A stretch of DNA of 64,000 bases. Source: Bacillus fungorum. GTDB lineage: Bacteria; Bacillota; Bacilli; Bacillales; Bacillaceae_G. A program made the position numbers and the translations under genes. Position 1 is the stretch's first letter; each line of letters starts with the position of its first letter. The notes below the pieces were generated by a model. It was not told the DNA's origin. It did no database searches and saw only the letters and a program-made list of their open reading frames with translations. Location of the stretch: contig NZ_NWUW01000020.1 of the NCBI RefSeq assembly GCF_002746455.1, positions 1 to 64,000 on the forward strand. Reading direction: 5' to 3'. Below are positions 45,313 through 53,293 of this stretch, piece after piece.

Positions 45313-46362
45313 CTATCCTTTATAAATAATATCTTCCGCTAACGATGTAAACACTTCTCCAACAAGAGAATCTTCGTCATATACAGACGAACCGTTATTT
45401 TCTTCACGTTTTGCAAAAGGTACTTGTGCGATTACTTCTGTTTGCAATTGTTCTGCTAACATTTCGCCGCCATCTTTTCCGAACAGATAATTTTTCGATC
45501 CATCTTGTTCTTCGTAATAAGCCATATTTTCCACAATACCTAAAATCTCGTGTTTCGTATGTTTTGCCATTACGCCTACTCTAGATGCTACGAATGAAGC
45601 TACATTGTGTGGTGTTGTAACGATAATTTCTTTCGCCTGCGGGATCATTGCTGCAACATCAATGGCAACATCTCCTGTACCAGGTGGTAAATCAAGAAGT
45701 AAATAATCTAATTCTCCCCAGTGCGTATTCGCAAGGAAATTTTGAATCCATTTATTTAACATTGGCCCACGCCACATAACCGGATTATTTCCTTCCGTAA
45801 AAAATCCCATCGACATGATTTTAACACCGTGACTCACGACTGGAATTGCTGTTTGATCAATCATCGTTGGTTTTTGAGTCGTTTCCATCATAGCTGGGAT
45901 GCTAAAACCATATATATCTGCATCTAATATCCCCACTTTTTTGCCCATACGAGCTAAAGCAGTAGCAAGATTAATTGTCACCGTTGATTTTCCAACTCCA
46001 CCTTTTCCGCTCGTTACAGTAATAAAGCGTACCCCTGAGTCAGGGCGAAGCATACTCGGCATACCAGTTTCTGTTCTACTATTTTTCTTTAACTTCTCTG
46101 TTAGCGCAGCTCGTTCTTCTTGTGTCATAGAACCAAATGTCAAATCTACTTTAGATGCACCAATTGCCTGAAGAGACTCTTCCACATCGTGTTGAATCTT
46201 TGCTTTTAACGGACAACCTTGAATCGTTAGCACTACTTCAAGTTTAACCTCTGTTCCATTCATTTGTATATTTCTAACCATATTTAATTCTACAATACTT
46301 TTGTGTAACTCTGGATCCTCTACATGTTTTAACGCGTTCATTATTTGTTCTTGCGTAATCAT
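45313..46362 (-). CDS. Mrp/NBP35 family P-loop ATPase (Fe-S carrier, SalA/ApbC-like)
   Basis: A 349-residue protein. Residues 1-80 form a MIP18/DUF59 domain (ALKHVEDPELHKSIVELNMV), then the deviant Walker A GKGGVGKSTVTINLA near 115 and LDLPPGTGDVAIDV. Proteins of this type carry or insert Fe-S clusters; the Bacillus relative SalA is also a regulator. Start ATG 46362 is nine bases after GAAGGG; an ATG three codons earlier is too close to the site. Placement beside Moco and formate dehydrogenase genes, which need Fe-S clusters, is consistent. Confidence 0.9.
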   Translation of the reverse strand: MITQEQIMNALKHVEDPELHKSIVELNMVRNIQMNGTEVKLEVVLTIQGCPLKAKIQHDVEESLQAIGASKVDLTFGSMTQEERAALTEKLKKNSRTETGMPSMLRPDSGVRFITVTSGKGGVGKSTVTINLATALARMGKKVGILDADIYGFSIPAMMETTQKPTMIDQTAIPVVSHGVKIMSMGFFTEGNNPVMWRGPMLNKWIQNFLANTHWGELDYLLLDLPPGTGDVAIDVAAMIPQAKEIIVTTPHNVASFVASRVGVMAKHTKHEILGIVENMAYYEEQDGSKNYLFGKDGGEMLAEQLQTEVIAQVPFAKREENNGSSVYDEDSLVGEVFTSLAEDIIYKG

Positions 46363-46452
46363 AGAACTCATCCCTTCTCGTATTCTAATTTATATACAAC
46401 ATCTTCTTGTCGTTTCAACTGATCAAAATAGTCATCAAGGCGAAAAAGCTTG

Positions 46453-46689
46453 TCATCCCCCACTAACAGGCGGAATGAATGCAACTACATCTCCAGCTTT
46501 TATCATCTCTTCATTCGTTACAAACTCTTCATTAACAGCCACCATCACTCTATCAAGCGATTGTAAACAATGGTTTGCTTTGAGCCATTCTTTTAATTGC
46601 TGAACTGTCATTCCTTGTTTTTCGGAAATTACTAATTGATCTAATCCGACTTCCTCACGCAAATTTGCGAACAGTAAAATTGTAATCAT
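46453..46689 (-). CDS. moaD: Molybdopterin synthase small subunit MoaD
   Basis: A 78-residue ubiquitin-like protein ending in the essential double glycine (PPVSGG), which carries the thiocarboxylate sulphur transferred to precursor Z. Start ATG 46689 lies four bases after the moaE stop, with AAGGAAG before it. Works with MoaE and is activated by MoeB, both encoded upstream in the same cluster. Confidence 0.93.
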   Translation of the reverse strand: MITILLFANLREEVGLDQLVISEKQGMTVQQLKEWLKANHCLQSLDRVMVAVNEEFVTNEEMIKAGDVVAFIPPVSGG

Positions 46690-46693
46690 CTTC

Positions 46694-47158
46694 TCATTCT
46701 TCCTTCTTCGGTTTTCCTTCTGGATAAGGTGTATTTTCAAGTTGATCTCCAATCCACATCGTTCCATCTTCCCAAAATTCTTTTTTCCATATTGGGACGA
46801 TTCGCTTTATACGTTCAATCGCGTATTCATTCGCTTCATAAGCTACTTTACGATGCGGTGATGAAACTGCAATGACTACCGCAATATCCATGATTTCTAA
46901 CCGTCCTACTCGGTGCGTAATTGCTACTTTTGCGTCCGGCCACTTTTCATTCATTTTTTCCCCAATTCTCGTAAGTTGTTTTACTGCCATCGGTTTATAT
47001 GCTTCATACTCTAAATGTAGCGTTCGTTTTCCTTTTGTTAACTCTCTCACTGTACCAATAAAAGTTGTAATTGCACCTGCTTCTCTTCTTGCGACTTTAT
47101 TCGTTACTTCTTCAACTACAATAGGTATATCAACAATCTCAAATAGCGCTTGTCCCAT
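46694..47158 (-). CDS. moaE: Molybdopterin synthase large subunit MoaE
   Basis: A 154-residue catalytic subunit that converts cyclic pyranopterin to molybdopterin with MoaD. Conserved text: GAITTFIGTVRE, LEYEAYKPMA, HRVGRLEIMDIAVVIAVSSPHR, and WKKEFWEDGTMWIG with catalytic Lys residues. ATG 47158 follows AGAGGTGG. Its first 20 bases overlap the end of moeA in another frame, so translation may be coupled. Confidence 0.94.
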   Translation of the reverse strand: MGQALFEIVDIPIVVEEVTNKVARREAGAITTFIGTVRELTKGKRTLHLEYEAYKPMAVKQLTRIGEKMNEKWPDAKVAITHRVGRLEIMDIAVVIAVSSPHRKVAYEANEYAIERIKRIVPIWKKEFWEDGTMWIGDQLENTPYPEGKPKKEE

Positions 47159-48446
47159 TGGAACCACCTCTCGCTTTACAAAATGTCCAAGGCCATTCAC
47201 TACCTTCGTTATCTTCCAATAAAAACACATCCACAAACATATCTTTTTTATGCCCTCTTGTCCCGCCTGGCAATACGATAAAAGCATTCGATTCTGCTAA
47301 TGAAGAAACCGAGCTAGATTTATCAAACCCTGACGGATAAGCAATTAACTGGCCTTCGTTATATGTCAGTTTCGCTCGTACAAATCTTGTAAATGGATTT
47401 GGCTTTAGAAAGTCTTCTCCTAATAACGCTTTTTCTCTTTTTACATGTGCTTTTTCACTAAACATATACGTCCGAATACAAGGCCTTACAAATAATTCAA
47501 ATCCTACGTAACAAGCTGATGGATTTCCTGATAAACCAAATAATAACTTGCCATTTAATTGCGCTACAGTCGTAACACTTCCTGGTCGCATTGCAACTTT
47601 ATTAAAAAGAACAGATGCACCTAACTTTTCATATATAGTTGGTAAATAATCGTAATCTCCTACTGATACGCCTCCTGTTGTAATGAGCATATCTACTTGA
47701 CTTAACGCTTCTTTTACAGCTGTGAAACATATATGAAAATCATCGCTAAACTTCCCAAAATATTTTACTCTTCCGCCCGCTCTTCGAATTTGAGACAATA
47801 TCATATACGTATTACTATTTCGGATTTTCCCTGGCTGTAATGAATCATTTACATCTAGTAATTCACTACCAGTCGCTAATAGTCCAATTACAGGCTTTCT
47901 CGCCACTGGCACATCGTTATACCCGAACGTAGCAAGAAGCGCTGATATACCTGGATTAATGTATGATCCTTTCTTTGCAAGAACCGTTCCTTTACGAGCA
48001 TCTTCACCTTGAAAAGAAATATTGTCGCCTGCTTTGAATGATCGCTTCAATTCCATATAATTGTTGCCAACCTCTTCATATTGACGAGTCAGTTCCAACA
48101 TAACAACCGCATCACACCCATTCGGAATTTGCGCTCCCGTCATAATTCGAACAGCTTGAAACGGACCTACTTTCTCATCGAATAGCGATCCTGCGCCAAT
48201 TCCCCCCACTACTTCAAATACAATTGGCGTTTCATAACTTGCTAAATTCGTATCTTCTGCTCTAATAGCAAACCCGTCATACGGTGAACGATTGAATGAA
48301 GGTACGTCATGGTCAGCTACTAAATCCTCCGCTAATATACGTCCATAAGCTAATTCAATAGGTAGTAGCTCCTTTAATCCCTCATTAGCAAATCTCATTA
48401 CTTTACGAACTGCTTCCTCGACCGTAATTGGCACTCTTCTTTCCAT
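47139..48446 (-). CDS. moeA: Molybdopterin molybdenumtransferase MoeA
   Basis: A 435-residue enzyme that inserts molybdate into adenylated molybdopterin. Seen: DHDVPSFNRSPYDGFAIRA, the MoCF-binding core DMLITTGGVSVGDYDYL and LFGLSGNPSACYVGFELF. The start is ATG 48446, nine bases after AAAGGG. Its 3' end overlaps moaE by 20 bases, and it starts 18 bases after moeB. Confidence 0.94.
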   Translation of the reverse strand: MERRVPITVEEAVRKVMRFANEGLKELLPIELAYGRILAEDLVADHDVPSFNRSPYDGFAIRAEDTNLASYETPIVFEVVGGIGAGSLFDEKVGPFQAVRIMTGAQIPNGCDAVVMLELTRQYEEVGNNYMELKRSFKAGDNISFQGEDARKGTVLAKKGSYINPGISALLATFGYNDVPVARKPVIGLLATGSELLDVNDSLQPGKIRNSNTYMILSQIRRAGGRVKYFGKFSDDFHICFTAVKEALSQVDMLITTGGVSVGDYDYLPTIYEKLGASVLFNKVAMRPGSVTTVAQLNGKLLFGLSGNPSACYVGFELFVRPCIRTYMFSEKAHVKREKALLGEDFLKPNPFTRFVRAKLTYNEGQLIAYPSGFDKSSSVSSLAESNAFIVLPGGTRGHKKDMFVDVFLLEDNEGSEWPWTFCKARGGSNGTSAI

Positions 48447-48464
48447 TATTGACAACCCTTTCTA

Positions 48465-49481
48465 TTAACCGAATACGCGATAATATAGTTGCTTCGCTTT
48501 CGAAATATCATTTGTACCATGAATGAAAACACGACCACCTCGAAAAATAACAACGCGGTAATCATCTAATTGGCAAGATAGTAAATACGGATTCCGATCT
48601 ACTTCCCCCAGTTTTTTTAATATTTTTTCTACATCGTCAAAATCATACTTCCTATTTTCTACCGGTCTAATTTGAACTGTATTTCTTCCGCATAAAGCAG
48701 CTACCTTCGTTTGGTTTTCGTATGATAAATAAGGATAAGTGCGATTCAAACCACACGAAGGGCAATCGTCTGTCTTGATTTTTCCTAGTTTTATAAAATG
48801 GTTTTGATTACTCCATATATCAAACATGAAAAATATTTTTCTAATTGCTGAAAAATCTTCTACTAAAATTTTGAGTGCTTCCGCCACTTGATATGCTGCG
48901 ACGATTTGAACAGTCGGGCTAATAATTCCAGCTGTATCACACGTCACACCTGTAACTGGAACGTTCTTCAGCACACAATGTAAACACGGTGTCTCTTTCG
49001 GAATAATTGTATAACTCATACCGTACGATCCAACGCAAGAACCATATACCCACGGGATATTATGTTTTTGTGATAAATCATTTATTATAAATCGGATATC
49101 AAAATTATCTGTTGCATCAATTATTACATCTACATTTTTTAATAGGTCTTCCATATTTTCTGCAACTGCATCCACTACGAAAGCATGTATTTGTACTTCC
49201 GAATTCATTTGTTCTAGCCGATTTTTAGCAGCGATTGCTTTTGGCATTTTCTCTCTCGCATCTTGTTCAGAGTACAATTGTTGCCTTTGTAAATTACTCC
49301 ATTCAACGTAATCACGATCAATAATCGTCAACTTGCCAATACCTGCACGTACGAAACTTTCGGCACTTGCACTTCCTAATGCACCTGCTCCTACAATTAA
49401 CACATGTTTATTTCGGATTTTTTCTTGCCCTCTATTCCCAATTGGTTTGAACAACTGTTGTCGTGAATACCGATCAGCCAT
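48465..49481 (-). CDS. moeB: MoeB/ThiF-family adenylyltransferase
   Basis: A 338-residue E1-like enzyme that adenylates the C-terminal glycine of MoaD (or ThiS). ATP-binding motif VGAGALGSASAESFVRAGIG, catalytic RQQLY, DATDNFDIRF and Cys pairs for structural zinc (CLHC, CPSC). The last 80 residues replace the rhodanese domain present in some relatives with a different short domain. Its position before moeA-moaE-moaD favours MoeB over ThiF. Confidence 0.9.
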   Translation of the reverse strand: MADRYSRQQLFKPIGNRGQEKIRNKHVLIVGAGALGSASAESFVRAGIGKLTIIDRDYVEWSNLQRQQLYSEQDAREKMPKAIAAKNRLEQMNSEVQIHAFVVDAVAENMEDLLKNVDVIIDATDNFDIRFIINDLSQKHNIPWVYGSCVGSYGMSYTIIPKETPCLHCVLKNVPVTGVTCDTAGIISPTVQIVAAYQVAEALKILVEDFSAIRKIFFMFDIWSNQNHFIKLGKIKTDDCPSCGLNRTYPYLSYENQTKVAALCGRNTVQIRPVENRKYDFDDVEKILKKLGEVDRNPYLLSCQLDDYRVVIFRGGRVFIHGTNDISKAKQLYYRVFG

Positions 49482-49505
49482 TACATACCCTTCCTCTCAC
49501 GAACT

Positions 49506-50285
49506 CTATTTCATATTAGAATGTTGTTTTTGATAACAAGCAAAGTACGCAAATCCAACAAAGCCAGCTCCTCCAATTACATTTCCGATAAAGACAGGAA
49601 CAAAATTTCTAGCAAGATCCATCCACGTCAGATGACCTGCAAAAATAACTGCCGAGATGACAAACATATTTGCTACCACTTGCTGAAATCCAATCACTAC
49701 AAATGCCATAATTGGAATCCAAATTCCGATTATTTTTCCGACAAAATCACTCGTCCCATAAGCGAGCCAAAGCGCCAGACAAACGAGCCAATTACAACCA
49801 ATTGCTAAAATTAAAGTTCTCCCAAATGATTCATGTAACTTCCCTTCCGCTATCGCTACCGTTTTATTTAAATAATCTCCCTCTGTTAATCCGCCAAGAT
49901 GACCGAAACAATACGCTACGAAAATAGCTCCTACAAAATTCATGAAAGTAATCCAAATCCAGTTATTTAGCACACTAACCAATGTAATTTTCTTTGCATA
50001 GAATGCCATAGACATTGACATCATATTTCCGGTAATTAATTCTCCTCCTGCTAATACAACGAGCATGAGTCCAACAGGAAAAACCGCTCCTCCTAAAACA
50101 TTTACTAAACTCCCCCAGCGCTCAGGCAAATTACCTAAAACGCGAATATTAAGTAAAAAACCTAGCGAAATAAACGCTCCTCCTAAAAAACCGAGAATAA
50201 GCATTGCTGGCAAGGTCTGACTTACTTTTTGAACACCGGCCTCAATTACAAGCTCAGCAATTTGTTCCGGTTTATGAAATGCCAT
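49506..50285 (-). CDS. Formate/nitrite transporter (FNT family)
   Basis: A 259-residue pentameric channel of the FocA/NirC type with six membrane helices. Family text: GFLGGAFISLGFLL, GGAVFPVGLMLVVLAGGELITGN, and the late NVIGGAGFVGFAYF. Start ATG 50285 after GGAGGAATTAGTA. Placement between moaA and moeB beside formate dehydrogenase makes formate the likely cargo. A terminator lies directly before the ribosome site (50316-50364), suggesting control by attenuation or separation from moaA. Confidence 0.92.
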   Translation of the reverse strand: MAFHKPEQIAELVIEAGVQKVSQTLPAMLILGFLGGAFISLGFLLNIRVLGNLPERWGSLVNVLGGAVFPVGLMLVVLAGGELITGNMMSMSMAFYAKKITLVSVLNNWIWITFMNFVGAIFVAYCFGHLGGLTEGDYLNKTVAIAEGKLHESFGRTLILAIGCNWLVCLALWLAYGTSDFVGKIIGIWIPIMAFVVIGFQQVVANMFVISAVIFAGHLTWMDLARNFVPVFIGNVIGGAGFVGFAYFACYQKQHSNMK

Positions 50286-50315
50286 TACTAATTCCTCCAT
50301 TTTCTCCAAATAAAA

Positions 50316-50364
50316 AAGCAGCTTCAAAAAACCTCCTCAAAATAAAGGTTTTTGAATGCTGCTT
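50316..50364 (-). terminator. Terminator/attenuator before the formate channel gene
   Basis: Nineteen-base arms (AAGCAGC...AACCT with AGGTTTT...GCTGCTT) pair with one bulge. On the minus strand they are followed by TTTTTTATTT and, about 20 bases later, the ribosome site. It could end the moaA transcript or act as an attenuator; a paired hairpin lies just before it. Confidence 0.75.
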
Positions 50365-50369
50365 AATTT

Positions 50370-50390
50370 CTCTGCACATCTTTTACAGAG
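50370..50390 (-). promoter_or_regulatory. Leader hairpin with AAGATGTGC loop (channel gene)
   Basis: A small stem CTCTG/CAGAG encloses TAAAAGATGTG on the minus strand, ending five bases before the terminator stem. The same loop text in the same place is found before fdhF (56326-56342). Confidence 0.45.
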
Positions 50391-50485
50391 ATATCAATCA
50401 TCACTTTTATTATAAAATAGAAAATCTACAACCGTTGCACATTTTCCATTTTGTATATACTTCATGATAGTGTCACTCTTATATA

Positions 50486-51502
50486 TCAACCACCAATATG
50501 TGACATTTCAATTTTAGGTACCCTTTTTTTACTTGTATTACTTAAGCGTTCATCTGAATAACGATCTTCTCGGTTGTTCCATATATCGCGTACTATATCT
50601 GTTATTTCCTCGTCATTGTATTCAGATCGAAGCAGTTCTCTCAAGTCATTTCCTTTAGAAGCGAACAAACACGTATATAATTTTCCTTCTGCAGAAATAC
50701 GGGCTCTCGTACATGAGGAACAGAAGGAATCTGTTACTGATGAAATAATACCTATTTCTTCATCACTTCCAATATAACGATAGCGCGTCGCAACCTCACC
50801 TGCATAATTCGCTTCTATCCGTTCTAATGGCATACCTTGATGAATCGTATCTACTATTTCTTGTTTAGAGACAACCTCTTTTAAATCCCAACCGTTATAA
50901 TTTCCAACGTCCATATATTCAATAAAACGAAGAATATGCTTATTTTCTTTAAAGTATTGTGCCATCTCCAAAATATCTTGTTCGTTTTTTCCCTTTTGAA
51001 CGACCATATTTATTTTAATTTTCATACCAACTTCAGCTGCAGCCTGTATTCCTTCCAGAACCCTTTGCACTTTGCTTCTATTACCATTTAAATAGAAAAA
51101 CCGCTCTTCTTCTAAGGAATCTAAACTAACTGTCACACGTGATAAACCCGCCTTATATAAATCAGGAGCAAACTTTTTAAGTAACGATCCATTGGTTGTT
51201 AAACCGATATCTTCTACACCATCAATTTTATTTAGCCGCTCAATAAGCTTTGAAAGTCCTCTTCGAAGTAACGGTTCTCCGCCTGTAATTCGTAACTTTC
51301 TCACACCTAAAGAAACGAAAATACGTGTTATCCTTTCAATCTCATCAAAAGATAAAATTTTATTATTAGACAAAAACGAATAATCAGGACCAAATATTTC
51401 TTCTGGCATACAATAGCGACAGCGAAAATTACAGCGATCAGTAACAGAAATACGTAAATCCTTTAAAGGACGTTGTAGTTTGTCTAATGTGACAGATTTC
51501 AT
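50486..51502 (-). CDS. moaA: GTP 3',8-cyclase MoaA (molybdenum cofactor)
   Basis: A 338-residue radical SAM enzyme that starts cofactor synthesis from GTP together with MoaC. The SAM cluster motif is CNFRCRYC (Cys 24, 28, 31) followed by [10 protein letters not shown]; the second cluster uses [18 protein letters not shown]. The essential C-terminal GG is present. ATG follows GAGGCGATAAAT. It lies 21 bases after fdhD. moaC is not in this window. Confidence 0.95.
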   Translation of the reverse strand: MKSVTLDKLQRPLKDLRISVTDRCNFRCRYCMPEEIFGPDYSFLSNNKILSFDEIERITRIFVSLGVRKLRITGGEPLLRRGLSKLIERLNKIDGVEDIGLTTNGSLLKKFAPDLYKAGLSRVTVSLDSLEEERFFYLNGNRSKVQRVLEGIQAAAEVGMKIKINMVVQKGKNEQDILEMAQYFKENKHILRFIEYMDVGNYNGWDLKEVVSKQEIVDTIHQGMPLERIEANYAGEVATRYRYIGSDEEIGIISSVTDSFCSSCTRARISAEGKLYTCLFASKGNDLRELLRSEYNDEEITDIVRDIWNNREDRYSDERLSNTSKKRVPKIEMSHIGG

Positions 51503-51523
51503 ATTTATCGCCTCGCCTTTTAC

Positions 51524-52321
51524 TTATTTTATATTTAAAACACGCTCTGGATGTGTATATACATTTAAAGATTGATTCCGAATAAATCCTATCGTAGTAA
51601 TACCTAATTCTTCTGCTAGCTGCAAAGCCAACTCAGTTGGAGCTGATTTTGACAATATAATTTCACAACCAATTTTTGCAACTTTCAATAATATTTCCGA
51701 AGAAATACGACCACTAAAAACAATGATTTTATCGCTTATAGAAATATTATTTTTTAAGCAATAACCGTAAATTTTATCTAATGCATTATGTCTACCGATA
51801 TCCATTCGACTTAACAAAATACCATTCACATCACACAAAGATGCATTATGGACGCCGCCTGTATGTTGAAACGTCACCGCAGATTGCTGCATTTCTTTCA
51901 TTAATCGAAAACAATCTTCAGCACCAACCTGTACATGGACACCATTCATTTTTTTCGCGCTTAGTGCATCATTTGCAAAAACAAACCCTTGTCTACTCAT
52001 ACCACAGCATGAAGTAATGTAACGTTTATTTTGCATTTGTTCGTAATACGGATTCACTTTTTTCGTTGTGACATGTACAAATCCTTCTTTCTCTTGTACC
52101 CAAATGTCATCAATATCTTCATACTTCCGAATGATTCCTTCAGATGCTAAAAAGCCTATCACCATATCTTCTATATATTCTGGAGTACTAACCATTGTAA
52201 CAAACTCCTGTCTGTTCATTTTAATCGTGACTGGAAACTCTGTTACAATGCTGTCCTCTATATGTTTAAACGCCCCTTGTTCATAACGAAAGATTTCTCT
52301 TTCCACCTGTATCGGTTTCAC
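51524..52321 (-). CDS. fdhD: Formate dehydrogenase accessory sulfurtransferase FdhD
   Basis: A 265-residue protein that transfers sulphur to the Mo-bisPGD cofactor and so activates formate dehydrogenase. The reactive cysteines are in ITSCCGMSRQ near residue 120; later VHNASLCDVNG and MDIGRHNALDKIYG are typical. GTG start after AGAAGGATACTGATC. It follows the DUF2294 gene by 16 bases in the operon. Confidence 0.95.
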   Translation of the reverse strand: MKPIQVEREIFRYEQGAFKHIEDSIVTEFPVTIKMNRQEFVTMVSTPEYIEDMVIGFLASEGIIRKYEDIDDIWVQEKEGFVHVTTKKVNPYYEQMQNKRYITSCCGMSRQGFVFANDALSAKKMNGVHVQVGAEDCFRLMKEMQQSAVTFQHTGGVHNASLCDVNGILLSRMDIGRHNALDKIYGYCLKNNISISDKIIVFSGRISSEILLKVAKIGCEIILSKSAPTELALQLAEELGITTIGFIRNQSLNVYTHPERVLNIK

Positions 52322-52337
52322 GATCAGTATCCTTCTC

Positions 52338-52682
52338 TCACGTTATATTTTTATCAAAAACAAATACCGAAACTGCAATATCTTCTTCTACTTTCATATC
52401 TGAAAACAGATTCACTAATTTTGCTCCAACAAGTTCCTCCAAATGTTCACGGGAATTCGCAGCATACACTTCTTGAATCATTTTCGTTCTAGCCATATGA
52501 ACCATTTCCGCACCGTCCATCGTACTTGAAATGAATTTTTCAGTAGGTGTTAAGTTTCCATAAAGAGTCGCAATCGCCATATTTTCAGCAAAAACAGTAT
52601 GAATTCGTTCTGGTCCTTTTCCGAAAAGTTCCTTTCGAAGTTTTCGTATCATATCATTAAATTCATGCACTTTTTTTGACAT
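52338..52682 (-). CDS. DUF2294 family protein
   Basis: A 114-residue soluble protein starting at ATG 52682 after GGGAGGAATAATTGT. The text KLRKELFGKGPERIHTVFAENMAIATLYGNLTPTE fits DUF2294 (split over residues 14-48). Such genes commonly lie in Bacillus formate dehydrogenase operons; the role is unknown. Confidence 0.82.
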   Translation of the reverse strand: MSKKVHEFNDMIRKLRKELFGKGPERIHTVFAENMAIATLYGNLTPTEKFISSTMDGAEMVHMARTKMIQEVYAANSREHLEELVGAKLVNLFSDMKVEEDIAVSVFVFDKNIT

Positions 52683-52798
52683 ACAATTATTCCTCCCAAA
52701 AATCCTCATTTTACTTTATTATATATTTTACCAAAATGACCCTTCCGCCCAAACTATTTCGCACAAACATTTAGGCGAAAAGATTCACTTCATGAAGA

Positions 52799-53281
52799 TT
52801 ATTCGTCTTTTAACCCTTTACCCATACCTTTTAAGAAATGAAGCCCAAACCCGATAGCACGGTTAATGTCTGGGTCTTTTAGTACTTTCATAAGATCGAA
52901 TACCCCTACTTTTTTATTACTCTCTAGATGTTCATTACCTTCTTCTAGACCTACTAATAAGCTACCTATAAGCTTTTTCGTAAGCTCTGGATCAAGTTCT
53001 GTTAAAGCACCCGCAGCCCCCATCATATTATTAATTAAATTTGTAACAGGCTCACGAGTCACTTGACCAAGAACTATTTTTGCGATTGGTTCTTTCGCCT
53101 TTAGCATAGAATTTGCAGCTTCTAGCATTCCAATGTCATTTAATTCCCCGACAATATTAAACATTTGATTTAAAGCCTCTTCATTATTAGCTAGAAGCTC
53201 TTTTAAATCATCTAATTTTTGCTGTTTTATTTCTTCCTCAGTTAACTCTTGTTGTTGAATCATTTTTATAGGTGCAGCCAT
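52799..53281 (-). CDS. yrhD: DUF1641 protein, YrhD-like
   Basis: A 160-residue helical protein directly downstream (12 bases) of the formate dehydrogenase gene, as yrhD follows yrhE in B. subtilis. The DUF1641 part is at the C-terminus: VGVFDLMKVLKDPDINRAIGF, GLHFLKGMGKGL. It probably assists the dehydrogenase or links it to the membrane. ATG follows AGGAGGAGAAAAAT. Confidence 0.88.
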   Translation of the reverse strand: MAAPIKMIQQQELTEEEIKQQKLDDLKELLANNEEALNQMFNIVGELNDIGMLEAANSMLKAKEPIAKIVLGQVTREPVTNLINNMMGAAGALTELDPELTKKLIGSLLVGLEEGNEHLESNKKVGVFDLMKVLKDPDINRAIGFGLHFLKGMGKGLKDE

Positions 53282-53293
53282 ATTTTTCTCCTC

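Noticed and set aside
46453..53281. Complete molybdenum cofactor pathway in the cluster
   Set aside because: moaC, a MoaB/MogA-type adenylyltransferase, mobA and mobB are not seen in the window, so they must be elsewhere.
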